The notes below the pieces were generated by a model. The model was not told the origin of the DNA. It saw only the letters and a list, made by a program, of their open reading frames with translations, and did not search any database. From the NCBI GenBank assembly GCA_030817875.1, contig JAUSZU010000001.1, forward strand, positions 6,200,001-6,264,000: DNA of 64,000 nucleotides, read 5' to 3'. A program made the position numbers and the translations under genes. Below are positions 9,554 through 19,411 of the stretch, piece after piece (position 1 is the first letter of the stretch; the number at the start of each line of letters is the position of its first letter). Source of the DNA: Flavobacterium sp. W4I14 (GTDB lineage: Bacteria; Bacteroidota; Bacteroidia; Sphingobacteriales; Sphingobacteriaceae).

Positions 9554-10288
9554 ATGAAAATTGCGCTTTTAGGATACGGTAAAATGGGGCAGATTATCGA
9601 AAAATTTGCAGTAGAACGTGGCCACGAAATTGTTCTAAAAATAACGATCGATAATCAGGAAGATTTAACCAGACAAAATTTAAAATCGGCTGATGTAGCC
9701 ATCGATTTTAGTACGCCTGATTCGGTTTTAAAAAATATTGATGCCTGCTTTGATGCCAATGTGCCTATAGTTGTAGGTACAACAGGCTGGTATGGAAAAC
9801 TCCAGGAAGTAAAAGACGATTGCAACAACAGTAACAATACCCTGCTTTATGGGTCTAACTTTAGTATTGGCGTAAATTTATTTTTTAAGCTTAACCAAAC
9901 TTTGGCAAAGCTGATGAATAATTACCCTGCCTATGAGGTGCAGGTTGAAGAAATTCATCATACACAAAAACTGGATGCACCAAGTGGTACAGCGATTACC
10001 CTTGCAGAAGGGATTGTAGACAACCTGGACAGAAAACAGGAGTGGTTAAACGAAGTGGTAGGAACAGATGTTGAATTGTTTCCGAAATCGGAACAGTTGC
10101 TGATAGAATCGCATAGGATAGAAAATATTCCAGGTACACATACTGTAATTTACAGTAGTGAGGTAGATGAAATAGAAATTAAACACACTGCCCATAATAG
10201 AGCTGGTTTTGCTTTAGGTGCAGTTGTGGCGGCAGAATGGCTGAAAGATAGAAGAGGATTTTTTAGCATTACTGATATTTTTGAATAA
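9554..10288 (+). CDS. dapB: 4-hydroxy-tetrahydrodipicolinate reductase
   Basis: DapB reduces the cyclic product of DapA with NAD(P)H in lysine and meso-diaminopimelate synthesis, so it feeds peptidoglycan. The Rossmann motif GYGKMGQ (about residues 7-13) is N-terminal. The DapB signature EIHHTQKLDAPSGTAITLAE (about 134-153) carries the catalytic histidine pair and the substrate-binding lysine. I chose ATG 9554, giving 244 residues beginning MKIALLGYG. A GTG 51 bases upstream is in frame, but it would add a poorly conserved leader before the nucleotide-binding strand. The protein is cytoplasmic. lepB follows after 123 bp. Confidence 0.95.
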   Translation: MKIALLGYGKMGQIIEKFAVERGHEIVLKITIDNQEDLTRQNLKSADVAIDFSTPDSVLKNIDACFDANVPIVVGTTGWYGKLQEVKDDCNNSNNTLLYGSNFSIGVNLFFKLNQTLAKLMNNYPAYEVQVEEIHHTQKLDAPSGTAITLAEGIVDNLDRKQEWLNEVVGTDVELFPKSEQLLIESHRIENIPGTHTVIYSSEVDEIEIKHTAHNRAGFALGAVVAAEWLKDRRGFFSITDIFE

Positions 10289-10411
10289 AGTCCAAAGCTA
10301 AAAGACCAAAGTATAATATAATGTGTGAGATCATTTAATCTGTGAAATCACACCGAAGGATTACAGATAACAGGTAACCGATTAATAAATCGCAAACCAA
10401 AAATAAGATAT

Positions 10412-11605
10412 ATGAATTATAAATTCTGGCAACGAAAAAAAGATGCCCCAAAGAAGAAAAAAACTAAAACCCGTGAGTGGGTTGATGCAATTGTTTTTGC
10501 AGTAGTGGCAGCAACCATCATCCGCGTATTTTTTATTGAGGCTTACACCATTCCATCGGGGTCGATGGAAAGATCTTTACTTATTGGCGATTTCCTTTTT
10601 GTGAGTAAAGTTAATTACGGTGCGCGTATCCCGATGACTCCGGTTGCTTTTCCTTTTGCTCACCATACTATGCCTTTAACTACTTCTACCAAAGCTTATT
10701 GGGATGGTGTGCAGTGGAAATATCATCGTTTACCGGGTTTATCTAAAATTAAGAGAAACGATGTTGTAGTGTTCAACTTTCCCGAAGGAGATACTGTTGC
10801 CGTAGAAAACCAGGCAGAAAGTTATTATGCATTAGAACGCAGCATGGGCCGGCAGCAGGTTAGAAGCACATTTACGATAATAGACCGTCCGGTAGATAAA
10901 CGTGAGAATTTTATTAAAAGATGTATAGGTATTCCGGGCGATGTAATTTCGATGAGCAATGGTGTTGCCAATGTAAATGGCAAAAATGAGCCTTTAAAAA
11001 ACACGGGTATGATGCCATATCGCATCGAGTTTAAAACCATGGATTTTAATTATTCTGTACTTGATGAATTTAAACTGAATTTAGGTGGAACACCTGCCGT
11101 TGCAGATAAAACATATGTTGTAGATGCCTCGCCAGAAATTGCCGATAAATTAAAAGCATTTGATTTTGTGAAATCAGTTACCTTAAGTCCAGATCCTGCC
11201 GGAGCTGTTCCGGGAGGTGTTTTTCCGAACGATCCAAACAGGGTATGGAACAGGGATAACTTCGGCCCGATTAAAATCCCTTCAAAAGGATGGACGGTTA
11301 AAATCGATAGCAATACCATGCCGTTGTATTACAGGGCGATTAGAACCTACGAAGGGAATAAAGTAGAGCAAAAAGCAGGTGTTTGGTATATTAATGATAA
11401 AGTGGCTACTACTTATACTTTTAAAATGGACTACTATTGGATGATGGGTGATAACCGCCACAATTCGGCCGATTCGCGCTATTGGGGTTTTGTACCCGAA
11501 GATCATATTGTTGGTAAAGCCTTATTTGTTTGGATGAGTTGGGATAGTACCGCATCTTTCTTACATAAAATAAGATGGAGCAGGTTGTTTATGGGCATCC
11601 ATTAA
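10412..11605 (+). CDS. lepB: Signal peptidase I
   Basis: The 397-residue inner-membrane protease removes signal peptides from exported proteins. A lysine-rich cytoplasmic N-terminus is followed by one membrane helix (about residues 24-42). Next come the catalytic serine in PSGSMERSLLIGD (S51), the catalytic lysine in NFIKRCIGIPGD (K169) and the late box MGDNRHNSADSRYWG (about 345-359). It is longer than the Gram-positive enzymes because of a large insertion between the lysine box and the final box (about 185-330), common in Bacteroidota LepB. A terminator hairpin follows at 11630. Confidence 0.96.
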   Translation: MNYKFWQRKKDAPKKKKTKTREWVDAIVFAVVAATIIRVFFIEAYTIPSGSMERSLLIGDFLFVSKVNYGARIPMTPVAFPFAHHTMPLTTSTKAYWDGVQWKYHRLPGLSKIKRNDVVVFNFPEGDTVAVENQAESYYALERSMGRQQVRSTFTIIDRPVDKRENFIKRCIGIPGDVISMSNGVANVNGKNEPLKNTGMMPYRIEFKTMDFNYSVLDEFKLNLGGTPAVADKTYVVDASPEIADKLKAFDFVKSVTLSPDPAGAVPGGVFPNDPNRVWNRDNFGPIKIPSKGWTVKIDSNTMPLYYRAIRTYEGNKVEQKAGVWYINDKVATTYTFKMDYYWMMGDNRHNSADSRYWGFVPEDHIVGKALFVWMSWDSTASFLHKIRWSRLFMGIH

Positions 11606-11629
11606 TTTATACAATATTTTTTTAGAAGA

Positions 11630-11655
11630 AAGCTTGCTCAATGCAGGCTTTTTTT
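11630..11655 (+). terminator. Terminator after lepB
   Basis: An 8-bp stem (AAGCTTGC / GCAGGCTT, one G-T pair) with loop TCAAT runs into at least five further T. It closes the parA-lepB block. Confidence 0.75.
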
Positions 11656-11695
11656 ATGTCAAAATCACCTTTTTAAAAAAATTAAAAAGTTTTCA

Positions 11696-11740
11696 TTGTT
11701 TATGTTTTTTTTTCATAAGTTTGTTGTAAACCAAATTAAA
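11696..11740 (+). promoter_or_regulatory. Promoter of susC1 with block shared by the ROK gene
   Basis: TTG (11696-11698), 17 bases, then TAAGTTTG (11716-11723) fits the Bacteroidota -33/-7 pattern. It is followed by AAACCAAATTAAA (11728-11740). Nearly the same block precedes the ROK regulator (19377-19410). About 260 bp of leader separates it from the susC1 start. The rest of 11606-11997 shows no gene. Confidence 0.5.
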
Positions 11741-11997
11741 CTAAGTAATTACGATTTCAAAATTGATCCGCAGAGAGTTGATAATTTAGATATGAAGGCT
11801 TCATTGCTCGCTAGTCGTTATTATTAATTAGTTATATTCCCGTTACACAGCGCACAATAAAAAAATTAGTAGGCGAAACATATGCCTATTGAATTAACCC
11901 ATCAATGATAACTTAAACTAAAATTATGGCATAAAACAAACCAAACTAAAAATTAAAACCAACTAATCACATTATTTAAAAACTAACAAAATAGGAC

Positions 11998-14900
11998 ATG
12001 AAGAAAATTTACTTTAAATTTTTGAGTCTGCTTTTACTCGCATTTTTTGCAATCGCAGCTCAAGCACAAACTATAATTACGGGGACGGTAAAAGATGCGT
12101 CCGGGCCGTTTCCAGGAGCAAATGTTTCTGTAAAAAGTACACAAAAATCAACTCAAACCGATGCGAATGGTAAATTTAGCATCAGTGCTTCAAGTAATGA
12201 TATACTTGTTTTTTCTGCCGTTGGTTTCCTGCGTCAGGAAGTAACAGTAGGAAGCAACAAAAATTTCAACATTTCTTTAAAAGAAGATTCTAAATCTCTA
12301 GAAGAAGTTACTGTAACCACAGGCTTTGGTGTAAAACAACAGACTAGGAAGCTGAGTTACTCTATTCAAGAAGTAAAAGGTGAGGATTTAGTTAGGGCTA
12401 ACGAACAGAATATTGTAAATGCACTACAAGGTAAAGTGGCCGGTGTAATGATCAATCAAGGTTCTGGAGGGCCGCAGTCGTCATCAAGAATCAGAATTAG
12501 GGGTAACTCGTCTTTAAGCCCAAATACACAACCTTTAGTTGTTATTGATGGTGTTCTTATCCAGCCTGGAGTAAGTGGAGCCGATTCTTACGGAAACAGC
12601 CCTCAGGATTTTGGAAATATCATGAAAAATCTGAATGCCGATGATTATGAGAGTATTACCGTTTTAAAAGGTGCTGCCGCAAGTTCGCTATATGGTTCGA
12701 GAGCACAAAATGGAGTACTTTTAATTACATCTAAAAAAGGCAAGGGTGGTCAGGGTTTAGGTATTTCATTTTCACATACACAAACTATTGAGGAAGCATA
12801 CAAAACAATGGATTTACAGAACGAATTTGGTTCGGGTATTAATCCAACTTTCGCAAAAGATGCTTCTGGTACACCTATAATTGATGCGGCAAACTATTTT
12901 TGGAGCTTTGGTCCCCGTTTCGACGGAAGCCAGGTAAAAGATATTGACGGCAGAATGATTAGCTGGAATGCACAGCCAAACAATTTACTAGACGCATATA
13001 AGCTAGGTAACTATAGCAATTCAAATTTGGCATTTCAAGGTGGTAATGAAACTGGAACATTCAGACTTTCCTATTCAAAATTATATAGTACAGGTATTTT
13101 GCCGAATAATAAATTCGACCGCGACGCTTTGGATTTTAGAGGTTCTCAAAAATTCGGGAAAATATTCGAAATAAACGCAGGTGTGAATTATACCATCAGC
13201 AATAGTTTTAACCCAATCAACCAATCAAACAATAATAACCCACTGTTTGCCCTTGTTTATGGTAACCCTAGAAACTATGATACAAATTATTGGAAGAATA
13301 AATACATCGATCCTGTAAATGGAGGAGTATTAAGCGGCAACGACGATCCCTATGGTTTATCGCCCCTTTGGTTCAATATTTACGAAACAAATGTAAGACA
13401 ACGGGAGAATAATTTTAGAGGTAATATAGATGTTAAAGCAAATATAACACCTTGGCTAAATGCACTTGTTAGAGGAACATTGAACCAAATTAATATTACT
13501 GGAGAAACAAAAAACATTGGTAGCGGTGTAGGGTTTGCAGGAGGAGAATATGCTTTAAGTCAATCAAATCAAAAAAGCAGCAGATTGCAGTTTTTGTTGA
13601 ACGGAAGTAAGAAATTAAGCGATGATTTTGACTTCAATATGAGCTTAGGTGCTGAAACGACCAAAGATTTTGGTAACAACTATACCCGTACCAGAACAGA
13701 TGGTGGATTAAAAGACCCAGGAAAATTCTTTATGGGCAATTCTGTAAATGCTGCGGTAACGGATACTCGCCTGGATGGTAGTCAAAGAACAGATGCTGTA
13801 TATGGTTTTGGTGATTTGACCTATAAAAATATGCTGACTTTAAACTTTAGCGTAAGGAATGACTGGTCTTCAACTTTAACTTATCCTGACGGACACGGTG
13901 ATTACTCATATACTTACCCAGCTGTTGGTTTATCATATGTTTTCTCAGAATCTTTAAAAAATAAATCTGCTTTCGATTTCCTTTCCTATGGTAAATTAAG
14001 AGCTAACTTTGGATATACAGGATTAGGAACTAGTCCTTATGTTACAAGTGCAGGCAAATATCAGTTCTTAGGTACTTATACTGACGAGAATGGAAAACAG
14101 ATGCCTAGATATGGCTATCCAGAATACACACTAGGAAATGATGCCCTTAAAAATGAATTAACAAAAGAACTGGAGTTAGGTACCGAATTGCGTTTCTTTA
14201 AAGATCGTTTAGGTATTGATTTCTCTTATTATAAAAAGAATACAAAAAATCAGATTTTATCTTTAGCATTGCCTTCTGAATCTGGTGTTACAAAAAAACT
14301 GTTTAATGCGGGTAACATCCAAAATCAAGGTATTGAGATCTTGTTGACAGGTACACCTATCAAAACTAAAAACCTAGAATGGACGAGTTCAATTAATTTT
14401 GCAAGAAACAAGAATAAAATTATCGAATTGGCACCTGGAGTAGATTCTTACACTTTGGGTTATGCATTTGGTGCTGACATGACATCTGTTGCTATTGCTG
14501 GTCAAGAATATGGTAGCATTTACACAAGTTATGGTTATGCCTCTTATCAAGCAACCGATGCGGCAGGTAATAATATCGATAACCCAAACAATGGTAAAAA
14601 ATTGTTAAAAGCTAATGGAAGTTACTTTAGAAGTGGGGATGCTGGACAGGGTAACAAGATTCTAGGCTCGATGATGGAAAAATTCAATGCAAGCTCAATC
14701 AATAACATCAGATTTAAAAACTTCAATTTAGGTTTCCAAATTGATGCTAAAGTTGGTGGCTTAATGGCATCAGGTACACATCAATATGGTACTAACTTTG
14801 GTGCTTTCGAAAGTACATTGTTTGGCCGTTCTGCAGATTTTGGTGGTTTGCCAAGAAAAGACGCTTCAGGAGCTGTAATTGCCAATGATGGTATTATTCC

Positions 14901-15312
14901 TGATGGAGTATTTGCGAAAGGAACTATTATCAACAACATTAACGTTGGTGGATTAACTTTTCAGGAAGCAGCAGATAAAGGTTATGTACAACCAGTAAGT
15001 GCACGAATTTATTATGCGAGATTAACTCAGTGGTCTACAGGAATCAGAGAATATTCGACATTTGAAAATAGCTGGGTTGCATTAAGAGAAGTTTCATTAG
15101 GTTATACTTTACCAAAGAAATTTACTGATAAAATTAATTTCAAACAGGTTAATGTTGGTGTTACAGCAAGAAACCTGATGTATATATATAATAGCTTACC
15201 TGACCATTTAAACCCAGAAGGTTTATTTAATAACAGTGCAGGTGCTTTTGCAGAATATGGTGGTATGCCGTATGTACGCACTTTCGCATTCTCTGTAAGG
15301 GCAGCATTATAA
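11998..15312 (+). CDS. SusC/RagA-type TonB-linked outer membrane transporter (first pair)
   Basis: The 1104-residue protein has a signal peptide (cut near AQAQ, about residue 24), then a carboxypeptidase-D regulatory-like beta domain (about 26-100) with GTVKDASGPFPGANVSVK. A plug domain starting near EEVTVTTGFGVKQQ follows, then a 22-strand barrel. VLKGAAASSLYGSRAQNGVLL is the usual SusC plug segment. It should pull an oligosaccharide or other large ligand through the outer membrane with TonB energy, capped by the SusD lipoprotein encoded 25 bp downstream. No STN domain is present, so signalling through an anti-sigma factor is unlikely. Its own promoter lies about 280 bp upstream. Confidence 0.95.
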   Translation: MKKIYFKFLSLLLLAFFAIAAQAQTIITGTVKDASGPFPGANVSVKSTQKSTQTDANGKFSISASSNDILVFSAVGFLRQEVTVGSNKNFNISLKEDSKSLEEVTVTTGFGVKQQTRKLSYSIQEVKGEDLVRANEQNIVNALQGKVAGVMINQGSGGPQSSSRIRIRGNSSLSPNTQPLVVIDGVLIQPGVSGADSYGNSPQDFGNIMKNLNADDYESITVLKGAAASSLYGSRAQNGVLLITSKKGKGGQGLGISFSHTQTIEEAYKTMDLQNEFGSGINPTFAKDASGTPIIDAANYFWSFGPRFDGSQVKDIDGRMISWNAQPNNLLDAYKLGNYSNSNLAFQGGNETGTFRLSYSKLYSTGILPNNKFDRDALDFRGSQKFGKIFEINAGVNYTISNSFNPINQSNNNNPLFALVYGNPRNYDTNYWKNKYIDPVNGGVLSGNDDPYGLSPLWFNIYETNVRQRENNFRGNIDVKANITPWLNALVRGTLNQINITGETKNIGSGVGFAGGEYALSQSNQKSSRLQFLLNGSKKLSDDFDFNMSLGAETTKDFGNNYTRTRTDGGLKDPGKFFMGNSVNAAVTDTRLDGSQRTDAVYGFGDLTYKNMLTLNFSVRNDWSSTLTYPDGHGDYSYTYPAVGLSYVFSESLKNKSAFDFLSYGKLRANFGYTGLGTSPYVTSAGKYQFLGTYTDENGKQMPRYGYPEYTLGNDALKNELTKELELGTELRFFKDRLGIDFSYYKKNTKNQILSLALPSESGVTKKLFNAGNIQNQGIEILLTGTPIKTKNLEWTSSINFARNKNKIIELAPGVDSYTLGYAFGADMTSVAIAGQEYGSIYTSYGYASYQATDAAGNNIDNPNNGKKLLKANGSYFRSGDAGQGNKILGSMMEKFNASSINNIRFKNFNLGFQIDAKVGGLMASGTHQYGTNFGAFESTLFGRSADFGGLPRKDASGAVIANDGIIPDGVFAKGTIINNINVGGLTFQEAADKGYVQPVSARIYYARLTQWSTGIREYSTFENSWVALREVSLGYTLPKKFTDKINFKQVNVGVTARNLMYIYNSLPDHLNPEGLFNNSAGAFAEYGGMPYVRTFAFSVRAAL

Positions 15313-15337
15313 TAATTAACAGTTAAAGAAATTGAAA

Positions 15338-17056
15338 ATGAAAAAGACAAGTTATATAGTTCTAATGCTTGCAGCATTATTAGGAATTACCATATCATCA
15401 TGTAAAAAAGATCAGTTTGTTCAATTAAACACTGATCCTTCTATTATTGATAAAATAACGCCGGAACAGCAATTTATGAATTCGGTTATCAACATGCATG
15501 GAGATCGATTTGAGGCTTACTATGATAATTTTAGAGCGATTATGCCATGGATGCAGATGTTGACCGCTTTAAACGGAAATAGTGTAACGTTTATATCGGA
15601 TGCCGCTAGTTTCAGAAATGTTAGATATAATAATTTCTACCCTAAAGTTGGCGGAAATTTAACCGATATGGAAGAACTGGTAAAGAAAATGCCGGCAGAA
15701 GAGCAGGCAAAAAGGATTTATGAAATAGAAATAGCACATATTGTTAAAGCATATTATGCGTTTTATGTATCAGATGTAAGTGGAAGTTTGCCTTATACAG
15801 ATGCATTTATGGTAAGATATGGTGGCACTGAAACACCAAAGTACGATACGCAGGAAGCTTTATTTGAACTTTTGGATGCGCAACTGAAAAAATCAGCAAC
15901 TATTTTGGGTACAACGCAAACAACTGCACAAGCTTCTCTAGGTCCAAACGATTTGTTTTTTCAGGGTAATGTTGCTAATTGGATAAAAGTTGCTAATTCT
16001 ACCCGTTTACGTATCGCTATGCGTTTAATGAAAAGAGACGCTGTAAAAATGAAAGCTAAAGTTCTTGAAATTTTAGCTGCACCAGGCGGCTTAATTAATA
16101 GTGAAACAGATAGTTGGGTTTTCAAAGCCAATGCAACTTATGCGGATGGCGGAGATTGGTCGGCTGCAGGCCTGCGGGCACCAAAACCAGTTGTAGATTT
16201 CATGTACACAAATAGCGATCCAAGGATCAGATTTTTTTATCAGGAAAATACGTTTACTCAGGCTAATTTTGGTGCTGCAAAAGCTCAAAATAAAATTGCG
16301 GCCTCAGCTACTTTTGATGCAAGAAGATTTTATGGTGTGCCAACCAGTCCTGATGTTTCAGCAGCACCCGCATTTGCAAATTTCTTTAATAATATCACCA
16401 TTTCTGTGGTAAATTCAACGGGACAAACTGTTAATCAGACAATGGATTCATTATCACTCATTCAGCCACGCTTATTTGCTGCAGGCGAGAATGGTGGAAA
16501 AGGCATAAATGCTTTTCCTTTAATTACCTATGCAGATGTTTGCTTTATGAGAGCGGAATTAGCAGCCAGATCAGTAACGGCAGAATCTGCTGAAGATTGG
16601 TACAATAAAGGTGTAAATGCTTCGATTGCATTTTATGATGACCTGGCTAACAAAGCACAGATTGTGGATAGAAATGGCGCTTTAAGTTATGTTGCCTCAA
16701 CGCCTACTGAAATTGCTGCTTATACAGCTAAAGCTGATATTAAATTTGATGCAACCAGAGCCTTAGATCAAATTATCGGGCAGGCATATCTAAATTTCTT
16801 TAAGCAACCTAATGAGGCCTGGGCGTTATATAAAAGAACAGGAATGCCAAATTCTACGACAATTTTAAAACTCGAAAAAATTATTGCGAGCGGTACAGAA
16901 CAAGTCATTCCAAGAAGAGCGAGTTTGGCTTTTCCTTCTGTTACCAATTTAAACTATCAAAACATTGTTGCAGCTTATAAAGTGATGCAAACAGACCCTG
17001 ATTTTGGACAGGGCGCAGGTGATATTTTAGGTAGAGTTTGGTGGGATAAGAAATAA
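15338..17056 (+). CDS. SusD/RagB-family nutrient-binding lipoprotein (first pair)
   Basis: The lipoprotein signal ends in ISSCKKD, so the mature protein starts at cysteine about 24. The 572-residue body has the SusD layout: tetratricopeptide-like helices around residues 80-230 and a long C-terminal region. An ATG at 15338 is preferred to an in-frame TTG two codons upstream. The protein should sit on the cell surface as the lid of the SusC barrel and bind the ligand. It resembles the SusD/RagB superfamily subgroup that starts with a 'LNTDP' segment after the lipobox (LNTDPSIID here). It is followed 22 bp later by a strong terminator. Confidence 0.92.
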   Translation: MKKTSYIVLMLAALLGITISSCKKDQFVQLNTDPSIIDKITPEQQFMNSVINMHGDRFEAYYDNFRAIMPWMQMLTALNGNSVTFISDAASFRNVRYNNFYPKVGGNLTDMEELVKKMPAEEQAKRIYEIEIAHIVKAYYAFYVSDVSGSLPYTDAFMVRYGGTETPKYDTQEALFELLDAQLKKSATILGTTQTTAQASLGPNDLFFQGNVANWIKVANSTRLRIAMRLMKRDAVKMKAKVLEILAAPGGLINSETDSWVFKANATYADGGDWSAAGLRAPKPVVDFMYTNSDPRIRFFYQENTFTQANFGAAKAQNKIAASATFDARRFYGVPTSPDVSAAPAFANFFNNITISVVNSTGQTVNQTMDSLSLIQPRLFAAGENGGKGINAFPLITYADVCFMRAELAARSVTAESAEDWYNKGVNASIAFYDDLANKAQIVDRNGALSYVASTPTEIAAYTAKADIKFDATRALDQIIGQAYLNFFKQPNEAWALYKRTGMPNSTTILKLEKIIASGTEQVIPRRASLAFPSVTNLNYQNIVAAYKVMQTDPDFGQGAGDILGRVWWDKK

Positions 17057-17078
17057 AAATATCTTTATATAAATTAAT

Positions 17079-17110
17079 AGAACTCCTAATGTAATTTAGG
17101 AGTTCTTTTT
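17079..17110 (+). terminator. Strong terminator after susD1
   Basis: A perfect 11-bp stem (AGAACTCCTAA / TTAGGAGTTCT) with a six-base loop ends in a run of six T. The next gene starts only 5 bp after the T-run, so its expression probably depends on read-through. Confidence 0.85.
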
Positions 17111-17115
17111 GTATT

Positions 17116-17694
17116 ATGAAATTAGTGATAGCCATTACATTAATCTTTCTTTTTCCATTTACAAACGTACTTGGTCAAGGTGTTTTGCCGAATAAATTAC
17201 TTTGGGCACAAATTGAAGCCAGTAATCTTATTAATGTTAAAAGTGAAGCAAAGATCGCACTAAAAAAGAATACTGCATTTGTATTTATCTCACCAGAGTG
17301 TCCACTTTGTAAGAACTATATACTTGTGTTAAATGATTTGTGTAAAAAGTATCCCCAGATTAATATTATTGGGGTTGTGCCAGGGAAAAGTTATCCATTA
17401 TTGGATATAAAGCAATTTGCTGAAAATTACAATGCCCGCTTTGATATCTATTTAGATAAGAATAAAACCTTTACAAAAGTCTTAAAAGCTAAAGTTACTC
17501 CCGAAGTTGTTTTAATAGACCAAAAAGGAAATATAAGATATCGGGGGTTAATTGATAACTGGCAGGCAAAACTTGGCGTAAAACGAAAGGTTATTACTGA
17601 GCATTATCTGGATGATGCAATGAAGGATATCAATATTTCAAATTATAAACTTACACAGACTATACCTGTTGGCTGCCTTATAAATGATCTGTAA
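17116..17694 (+). CDS. Periplasmic redoxin (thioredoxin-fold protein)
   Basis: The 192-residue protein has a signal peptide (about residues 1-20) and a thioredoxin-like fold with the active-site motif SPECPLC (C62 and C65). The strand KVTPEVVLID (about 132-141) contains the cis-proline region. It looks like the redoxin/AhpC-TSA-like proteins that occur beside exported haem proteins. It could keep the neighbouring haem or copper protein reduced, or act as a thiol peroxidase; I cannot choose. The start follows the susD1 terminator by 5 bp, and its end overlaps the upstream alternative start of the next gene, so the two are translated together. Confidence 0.82.
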   Translation: MKLVIAITLIFLFPFTNVLGQGVLPNKLLWAQIEASNLINVKSEAKIALKKNTAFVFISPECPLCKNYILVLNDLCKKYPQINIIGVVPGKSYPLLDIKQFAENYNARFDIYLDKNKTFTKVLKAKVTPEVVLIDQKGNIRYRGLIDNWQAKLGVKRKVITEHYLDDAMKDINISNYKLTQTIPVGCLINDL

Positions 17695-17695
17695 T

Positions 17696-19027
17696 ATGCT
17701 AAATAAATTCATTGCCATAATTGTATTTTGCTTTTTCTTTAAGTCTTCTTTTAGTCAGAAAATTACCTATTATGAGCATATTGCTCCAATAATCCGTAAC
17801 AAATGTGCACCATGTCACCGCCCGGGTGAAGCAGGGCCTTTTTCGTTGTTAACTTATGCTGATGTTGCCAAAAGAGTTTCATTTATCAGAGATGTTGTCG
17901 AATCAGGATTTATGCCTCCATGGAAACCCGATAATCATTACCGGATGTTTGCAAATGACCGATCTTTAACCGACAACGAAAAGAAAACAATTATAAGCTG
18001 GATAGATAATAAGGCTCCAGAAGGAGTAAGCAAAAATAGCAAGTCTGAAATCGATAACCTTATCTCAGGAACTCAATATACAAGAAAACCAGACATTACG
18101 CTGAAGGTTAAAAAAGCATTTGTTGTTAAAGGAGATAATGAAGAACGATTCATTGTGTTTAAAATTCCATTCGAAATGGCCGCTGCAAAAAATGTTGCGG
18201 CAATGGAATTTGTTTCTGCCAATAAGAAAATCATTCACCATGCTAACTTTGCTATACATCCGGTAGCTGATAATATAGATATTAATCAGGCTGCAGATTT
18301 TGTAAATTTAACCGACGAGTCTAGGGTTAATTATGATCAATATTTGCCATTTAAGAAAGAAATGACTTATTATGGTGGTTGGATACCCGGTACTTCCTTT
18401 GAGTCTTACCCTGCTGATTTAGGATGGGTTATGCCCAAAAGAGGAGTTGTATTACTAACTGTTCATTATGCGCCCCTTGCTAAAGATGAGGAAGACATAT
18501 CGGGTATAAATCTGTTTTTTAAAGAAACGCCAATTAAACGGGTAGTAAATGTGGTGAGTTTAGGGTCTGGTGGAGTTGGGGAAAGTTCTATCGATCCTTA
18601 TTTTATGATCCAGGCCGATTCGGTTAAAAAATTCAATCTTAAAATTTTAACTCCCCAAGATCAATCCTTATTGTACATATGGCCACATATGCATTTGCTA
18701 GGTAAGAGTTTTAAATCTTATGCTGTTACGGCTGCAGGTGATACCATTAAACTGATATCCATTCCCGCTTGGGATTTTAGATGGCAAGAAATCTATCGAT
18801 TTAATAAGTTGATTAAAGTTCCTAAAGGATCGGTACTGACTATAGAAGGTACATATGATAATACTAAGGATAATCCAAATAATCCAAATAACCCTCCAAA
18901 AATGGTATTTTCAGCCAACGACATGAAATCTACGGATGAAATGCTTACCATGTTACTCATATTTCTAAAATATGAAGAAGGCGATGAAAATAAAAGCATT
19001 GATATTTTAGAAAGTCAAAAAAAATAG
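17696..19027 (+). CDS. Exported haem c / copper ascorbate-dependent monooxygenase-like protein
   Basis: A signal peptide (about residues 1-20) leads into a small cytochrome c-like domain with one CxxCH (C37, C40, H41) and a later methionine-proline segment (GFMPPWKP). The rest resembles the two-domain copper-dependent monooxygenases (PHM/DBM family). HH at 181-182 and H257 could form one copper site; H331xH333 and M416 could form the other. The spacing is close to that of PHM, where as I recall the ligands are 107/108/172 and 242/244/314. I chose ATG 17696; an in-frame ATG 12 bases upstream overlaps the redoxin stop. Inference: a periplasmic copper oxygenase fed electrons by the haem and the redoxin. 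No substrate is evident. Confidence 0.7.
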   Translation: MLNKFIAIIVFCFFFKSSFSQKITYYEHIAPIIRNKCAPCHRPGEAGPFSLLTYADVAKRVSFIRDVVESGFMPPWKPDNHYRMFANDRSLTDNEKKTIISWIDNKAPEGVSKNSKSEIDNLISGTQYTRKPDITLKVKKAFVVKGDNEERFIVFKIPFEMAAAKNVAAMEFVSANKKIIHHANFAIHPVADNIDINQAADFVNLTDESRVNYDQYLPFKKEMTYYGGWIPGTSFESYPADLGWVMPKRGVVLLTVHYAPLAKDEEDISGINLFFKETPIKRVVNVVSLGSGGVGESSIDPYFMIQADSVKKFNLKILTPQDQSLLYIWPHMHLLGKSFKSYAVTAAGDTIKLISIPAWDFRWQEIYRFNKLIKVPKGSVLTIEGTYDNTKDNPNNPNNPPKMVFSANDMKSTDEMLTMLLIFLKYEEGDENKSIDILESQKK

Positions 19028-19376
19028 TTAGAAGAATGCAGATAAAGCTGCTCAATACAGCAGATTTCATTGCCAGAAAATACTTATCCAAATAAAAATT
19101 GACCGCTATATCTATTTAGCGGAAATATGTCTTAATTTATTAAAAAGCCTGGAGCGTTTGATCATTCCAGTTTTATAAGATGCTTTCAAGGTCTCAATTG
19201 AATTGGAATTCATATTTCAAGTTAATTTTCAACTTTTTGTATTATTATTTTCCTCAAATCGGATTTAAAAATTACAATTTTCTTTCTATCAAATTGATTT
19301 ATTTGTAAAGTATAACTACAAGCAAGTTAATTTTATATAATCTTTTTAATTTTTTTAAAAAGATTGATTTTCTTTT

Positions 19377-19410
19377 CTTTTTTTTATAAATTTATACAAA
19401 CCAAATTAAA
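19377..19410 (+). promoter_or_regulatory. Putative promoter/operator of the ROK gene
   Basis: A T-run, ATAAATTT and then AAACCAAATTAAA ends one base before the ATG. The susC1 promoter has the same order of elements (T-run, ATAAGTTT, AAACCAAATTAAA). TATAAATTTATA (19385-19396) is itself a perfect palindrome and could be bound by a regulator. The rest of the 19028-19411 gap is AT-rich with no gene seen. Confidence 0.4.
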
Positions 19411-19411
19411 A

